This document shows positions 61,463-64,000 of a stretch of DNA of 64,000 nucleotides, piece by piece. The notes under the pieces were generated by a model, which saw nothing but the letters and a program-made list of their open reading frames with translations, ran no database searches and was not told where the DNA came from. Both the position numbers and the translations under genes were made by a program. Origin of the DNA: Mitsuaria sp. GD03876. GTDB taxonomy: Bacteria; Pseudomonadota; Gammaproteobacteria; Burkholderiales; Burkholderiaceae_C. Location of the stretch: contig NZ_JAOCCU010000020.1 in the NCBI RefSeq assembly GCF_029840635.1, forward strand, positions 51,234 to 115,233. The letters are read 5' to 3'. Every line of letters begins with the position of its first letter. Positions within the stretch are counted from its first letter, which is position 1.

Positions 61463-61485
61463 GCTCATCGATTTTTTCGATGAGC
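61463..61485. promoter_or_regulatory. Palindrome GCTCATCG-7-CGATGAGC
   Basis: Perfect 8-nt arms around an ATTTTTT centre, 16 nt after the LysR stop and 96 nt before the DUF1445 start. It could be a LysR operator (about 23 nt with an AT centre) or the hairpin of a weak terminator; no U-run follows it on the minus strand, which favours the operator. Confidence 0.5.
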
Positions 61486-61501
61486 ACAGCAGCCCTTCCG
61501 C

Positions 61502-62446
61502 TTAGCCGCGCGACGCCTCCGGCGCCATGCGGGCTTTCCCGGAAGCGCGCGCGCCGCGCTGGCGCGCCACGTAGTCCAGCGCCGACTCGAGCACCGTCTC
61601 GGTGAGCTGCGAACTCGGATCCTCCCGGTAGCTCGCATGGATGGGCAGCGCCACCAGGTCGGTGTCGCTGCGCAGCACCCGCAGCGACAGGCGCTTGGCC
61701 AGTTGCTCCGCCACCGCCACCGGTAGCGTCGCGATGCCGAAACCGCCCTCCACCAGCTGCACCATCGCCGAGATCGACGAGATCGCGTGCACCCGCGGCA
61801 GCGGCAGGCCCGACTCCTGGAACATCTGCAGCAGCGCCTGGTGCGGCTGCGAGCCGCGCTGGAAGGTCAACAGGTCGTGGCCCGCCAGGTCCGACAGGCC
61901 ATAGCGCCGCTTCGTGTGCAGGTCCGCCCGGCCGACGAAACCCATCGGCATCGACGCCATCGCGCGCGTGCGGACGCCACCGGCATCGGCCGCCGGGATC
62001 GCCGCGAACACCAGGTCCTGCGCCCCCCGCCTCACCTGGTCCACCAGCACCGGCGAGGTCTCCACCGTCAGCTCCAGCTCGAAATCAGGATTGGCGGCAC
62101 GCATCTCCTGCAACCACCCGGTCAGCCAGCTGTGCACGACCGACTCGATCGCCCCGATCCGCAGCACCACCGGCCGGCCCGCGCCGCCCGCGCCACCGCC
62201 CATCTCCTCCTTCACCTGGCGCTGCACCTCGAGCAAGCGCTGCGCCAGCGTGTGGAAACGCTGGCCCGCCACCGTCAGGCGAAATTGCTTGTCCCGGCGA
62301 TCCAGCAGGACCACGCCCAACTCCTCCTCGAGCGAGGCGATGCGGCTCGACAACGCCGATTGCGTCAGGTGCAGCTTCTCCGCGGCGCGCGTCACGCTGC
62401 GCAGCGAAGCAGCCCAGTGGAAGGCTTCGACGAAACGGAGATTCAT
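61502..62446 (-). CDS. LysR-type transcriptional regulator
   Basis: 314 residues. The N-terminal HTH reads [42 protein letters not shown] (residues about 4-45). The effector-binding domain follows, with [19 protein letters not shown] near 95 and the [21 protein letters not shown] block near 230, typical of LTTRs. It is co-directional with the DUF1445-MFS-oxoprolinase genes and probably controls them. The Gly/Ala insertion GGGAGGAG near residue 84 separates the domains. Confidence 0.92.
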   Translation of the reverse strand: MNLRFVEAFHWAASLRSVTRAAEKLHLTQSALSSRIASLEEELGVVLLDRRDKQFRLTVAGQRFHTLAQRLLEVQRQVKEEMGGGAGGAGRPVVLRIGAIESVVHSWLTGWLQEMRAANPDFELELTVETSPVLVDQVRRGAQDLVFAAIPAADAGGVRTRAMASMPMGFVGRADLHTKRRYGLSDLAGHDLLTFQRGSQPHQALLQMFQESGLPLPRVHAISSISAMVQLVEGGFGIATLPVAVAEQLAKRLSLRVLRSDTDLVALPIHASYREDPSSQLTETVLESALDYVARQRGARASGKARMAPEASRG

Positions 62447-62464
62447 GGCGCGGGATTATGAAAG

Positions 62465-62495
62465 GCAAGAAAAAAGCCGCCCCGAAGGGCGGCTT
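62465..62495 (-). terminator. Intrinsic terminator downstream of amtB
   Basis: AAGCCGCCC-CGAA-GGGCGGCTT is a 9-bp stem with a CGAA loop (62474-62495). On the minus strand it is followed by a run of Ts, so it should stop transcription from amtB before the LysR gene, whose start is only 19 nt downstream. Confidence 0.8.
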
Positions 62496-62528
62496 GCATG
62501 CCTCGGCCAGGCGCGGGCTCTTCACGAC

Positions 62529-62558
62529 GCGGGGGGCGTCCCTCCGGGAACCCCCCGC
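62529..62558 (+). repeat. TCCCTCC-core hairpin repeat, copy 3
   Basis: GCGGGGGG ... CCCCCCGC is a perfect 8-bp stem around an inner TCCC-TCC-GGGA hairpin, the same core as copies 1 and 2. The outer stem differs in sequence, but the flanks agree with copy 1: GGCCAGGCGCGGGCTCTTCAC before (copy 1 CCAGCGCGGGCACGCCAC) and ATTCCGGCCCCA after (identical in copy 1). Unit roughly 62503-62580. Confidence 0.6.
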
Positions 62559-62586
62559 ATCATTCCGGCCCCACCAACGCACGCTG

Positions 62587-62670
62587 TTCGCGGGCCTTGG
62601 CGTGCGGGCCTTGGCGTGCGGGCCCGGGTGTGCGGGCCTTGGCCTAGGGTCCCGGGCGTGCGAGCCCGGG
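62587..62670. repeat. Six 14-nt tandem repeats after amtB
   Basis: Six consecutive units of 14 nt with consensus CGTGCGGGCCYKGG fill the gap just downstream of the amtB stop codon. Units 2 and 4 end in CCTTGG; units 3, 5 and 6 end in CCCGGG. Unit 5 is the most divergent. Confidence 0.8.
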
Positions 62671-62676
62671 CTTCGA

Positions 62677-64000
62677 TCACTTGTGATACGCGGTCTCGCC
62701 GTGGGACGAGATGTCCAGGCCCTCGCGCTCTTCCTCTTCGGTGACGCGCAGACCGATGACCAGGTCGACGATCTTGAAGGCGATCACCGAGACGACGCCC
62801 GACCACACGATCGTCAGCACCACCGCCTTGAGCTGCGTCAGCACCTGCGAACCGATCGAGTAGGCATCCGGCGCGATGGCCGCGGCCGTCACCCAGTCGC
62901 CGACCGCCGACGGACCGCCCAGGCTCGGCGAGTTGAAGACGCCCGTCAGCAGCGCGCCGACGATGCCACCCACGCCGTGCACGCCGAACACGTCCAGCGA
63001 GTCGTCCGCGCCCAGCAGCTTCTTCAGGCCCGACACGCCCCACAGGCAGGCGAAACCAGCCACCAGGCCGATCACCAGGCCGCCGCCGATGCCGACGTTG
63101 CCCGCGGCCGGGGTGATCGCCACCAGGCCGGCCACCGCGCCCGACGCGGCACCCAGCATCGAGGCCTTGCCCTTGAGCAGCGCCTCGCCCACGCACCAGG
63201 CCAGCACCGCGGCGGCCGTCGCGAACAGCGTGTTGATGAAGGCCAGCGCGGCGAAGCCGTTGGCTTCCAGCGCGGAACCGGCGTTGAAGCCGAACCAGCC
63301 CACCCACAGCAGCGCGGCACCGACCATCGTCAGCGTCAGGCTGTGCGGCGTGAACGCCTCCTTGCCGTAGCCGATGCGCTTGCCGATCATGAAGGCGCCC
63401 ACCAGGCCCGCGACCGCGGCGTTGATGTGCACCACCGTGCCGCCGGCGAAGTCCAGCGCGCCCCACTGCCAGATCAGGCCGGCCTTGCCGTTCATCTCGT
63501 CGACGACGGCAGCCGAGGTGTAGGCGTCCGGGCCCATCCAGAACCAGACCATGTGGGCCATCGGCGCGTAGCTGAAGGTGAACCACAGGACCATGAACAG
63601 CAGCACCGCGCTGAACTTGATGCGCTCGGCGAAGGCGCCCACGATCAGGCAGCAGGTGATGCCCGCGAAGGTCGCCTGGAAGGCCGCGAAGACCACTTCC
63701 GGAATCACCACGCCCTTGCTGAAGGTCGCCGCGTTGGCGAAGGTGCCCGCCGCGTTGTCCCAGATGCCCTTCATGAACAGGCGGTCGAAGCCGCCGATGA
63801 ACTTGTTGCCCTCGGTGAACGCCAGGCTGTAGCCGTAGATGGCCCACAGCACCAGGATCAGCGAGAAGGTCACCATCACCTGCATCAGCACCGACAGCAT
63901 GTTCTTGCTGCGGACCAGGCCGCCGTAGAACAGGGCCAGGCCGGGGACGGTCATGAGGATCACCAGCAGGGTGGAGACCATCATCCAGGTGGTGTCGCCC
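62677..64000 (-). CDS. amtB: Ammonium transporter, 5' end outside window
   Basis: At least 440 residues are visible; the frame stays open to the window edge, where GDTTW precedes the methionine at 63984, matching the first periplasmic segment of AmtB, so that methionine is internal. The family motifs are present: LFYGGLVRSKN, DFAGGTVVHINAAVAGL with the second-shell residues, and twin histidines in HINAAV and FGVHGVGGIVGALLTG. Eleven membrane segments are expected. The C-terminal DLVIGLRVTEEEEREGLDISSHGE is the conserved cytoplasmic tail that PII (GlnK) proteins contact. A glnK gene may lie just outside the window. Confidence 0.95.
   Translation of the reverse strand, partial: GDTTWMMVSTLLVILMTVPGLALFYGGLVRSKNMLSVLMQVMVTFSLILVLWAIYGYSLAFTEGNKFIGGFDRLFMKGIWDNAAGTFANAATFSKGVVIPEVVFAAFQATFAGITCCLIVGAFAERIKFSAVLLFMVLWFTFSYAPMAHMVWFWMGPDAYTSAAVVDEMNGKAGLIWQWGALDFAGGTVVHINAAVAGLVGAFMIGKRIGYGKEAFTPHSLTLTMVGAALLWVGWFGFNAGSALEANGFAALAFINTLFATAAAVLAWCVGEALLKGKASMLGAASGAVAGLVAITPAAGNVGIGGGLVIGLVAGFACLWGVSGLKKLLGADDSLDVFGVHGVGGIVGALLTGVFNSPSLGGPSAVGDWVTAAAIAPDAYSIGSQVLTQLKAVVLTIVWSGVVSVIAFKIVDLVIGLRVTEEEEREGLDISSHGETAYHK

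Noticed and set aside
62587..62670. CRISPR array
   Set aside because: The units are contiguous 14-nt repeats without spacers, and no cas genes are present.

Overview
The window is very GC-rich, densely packed chromosomal DNA, most likely from a betaproteobacterium of the order Burkholderiales (Roseateles/Mitsuaria/Rubrivivax-like). This rests on gene content, not on a marker search: a Thiobacillus-ferrooxidans-type GshA, a Bug/TctC solute receptor, an F-type H+-ATP synthase operon followed by hemE and priA, and the CCCTCACCCC-type intergenic repeats common in such genomes. I recognised no rRNA, tRNA, CRISPR array, insertion sequence or prophage.

Layout. 1-4.9 kb: a tail-anchored pseudokinase, a secreted S9 peptidase and a YpfJ-type zinc peptidase, with a long hairpin between the last two. 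4.9-9.5 kb: a candidate four-gene signalling module. A periplasmic solute-binding protein and a PAS histidine kinase face an excisionase-type HTH-receiver protein and a receiver-HPt protein, so all the parts of a multistep phosphorelay are split between two divergent operons. 9.5-17.5 kb: priA, hemE, a lemA/TPM operon, ppk2 and a hexose-6-phosphate mutarotase. 17.5-25 kb: the complete ATP synthase operon atpIBEFHAGDC on the minus strand. 25-33.5 kb: small-molecule enzymes, including a tightly overlapping PhzF-VOC-AlaX-GST operon and a MocR regulator divergent from an aminotransferase. 33.5-43 kb: Uup, AraC/P450 and XRE/MFS divergent pairs, a large lipoprotein, and a MarR/Bug/FAD-monooxygenase cluster.

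45.0-47.3 kb is the most accessory-looking stretch. A tandem Uma2 protein with a degenerate first copy is followed by an overlapping pair of small unknown genes. Both units are preceded by the same roughly 150-nt leader, at nearly identical distance from the start codon.

47.4-62.5 kb holds glutathione biosynthesis (gshA, gshB), S-formylglutathione hydrolase, kup, benE and a LysR / DUF1445 (D-glutamate-cyclase-like) / MFS / 5-oxoprolinase gene set. Together these could form a 5-oxoproline-to-glutamate-to-glutathione theme. The window ends inside an ammonium transporter gene.

Intergenic DNA holds a three-copy family of hairpins with a conserved TCCCTCC core (near 11.7, 33.5 and 62.5 kb), a 37-nt inverted repeat whose only mismatches would be G.U pairs in RNA, and several operator-like palindromes in divergent promoters. 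All assignments come from reading motifs and gene order; no database search was run.
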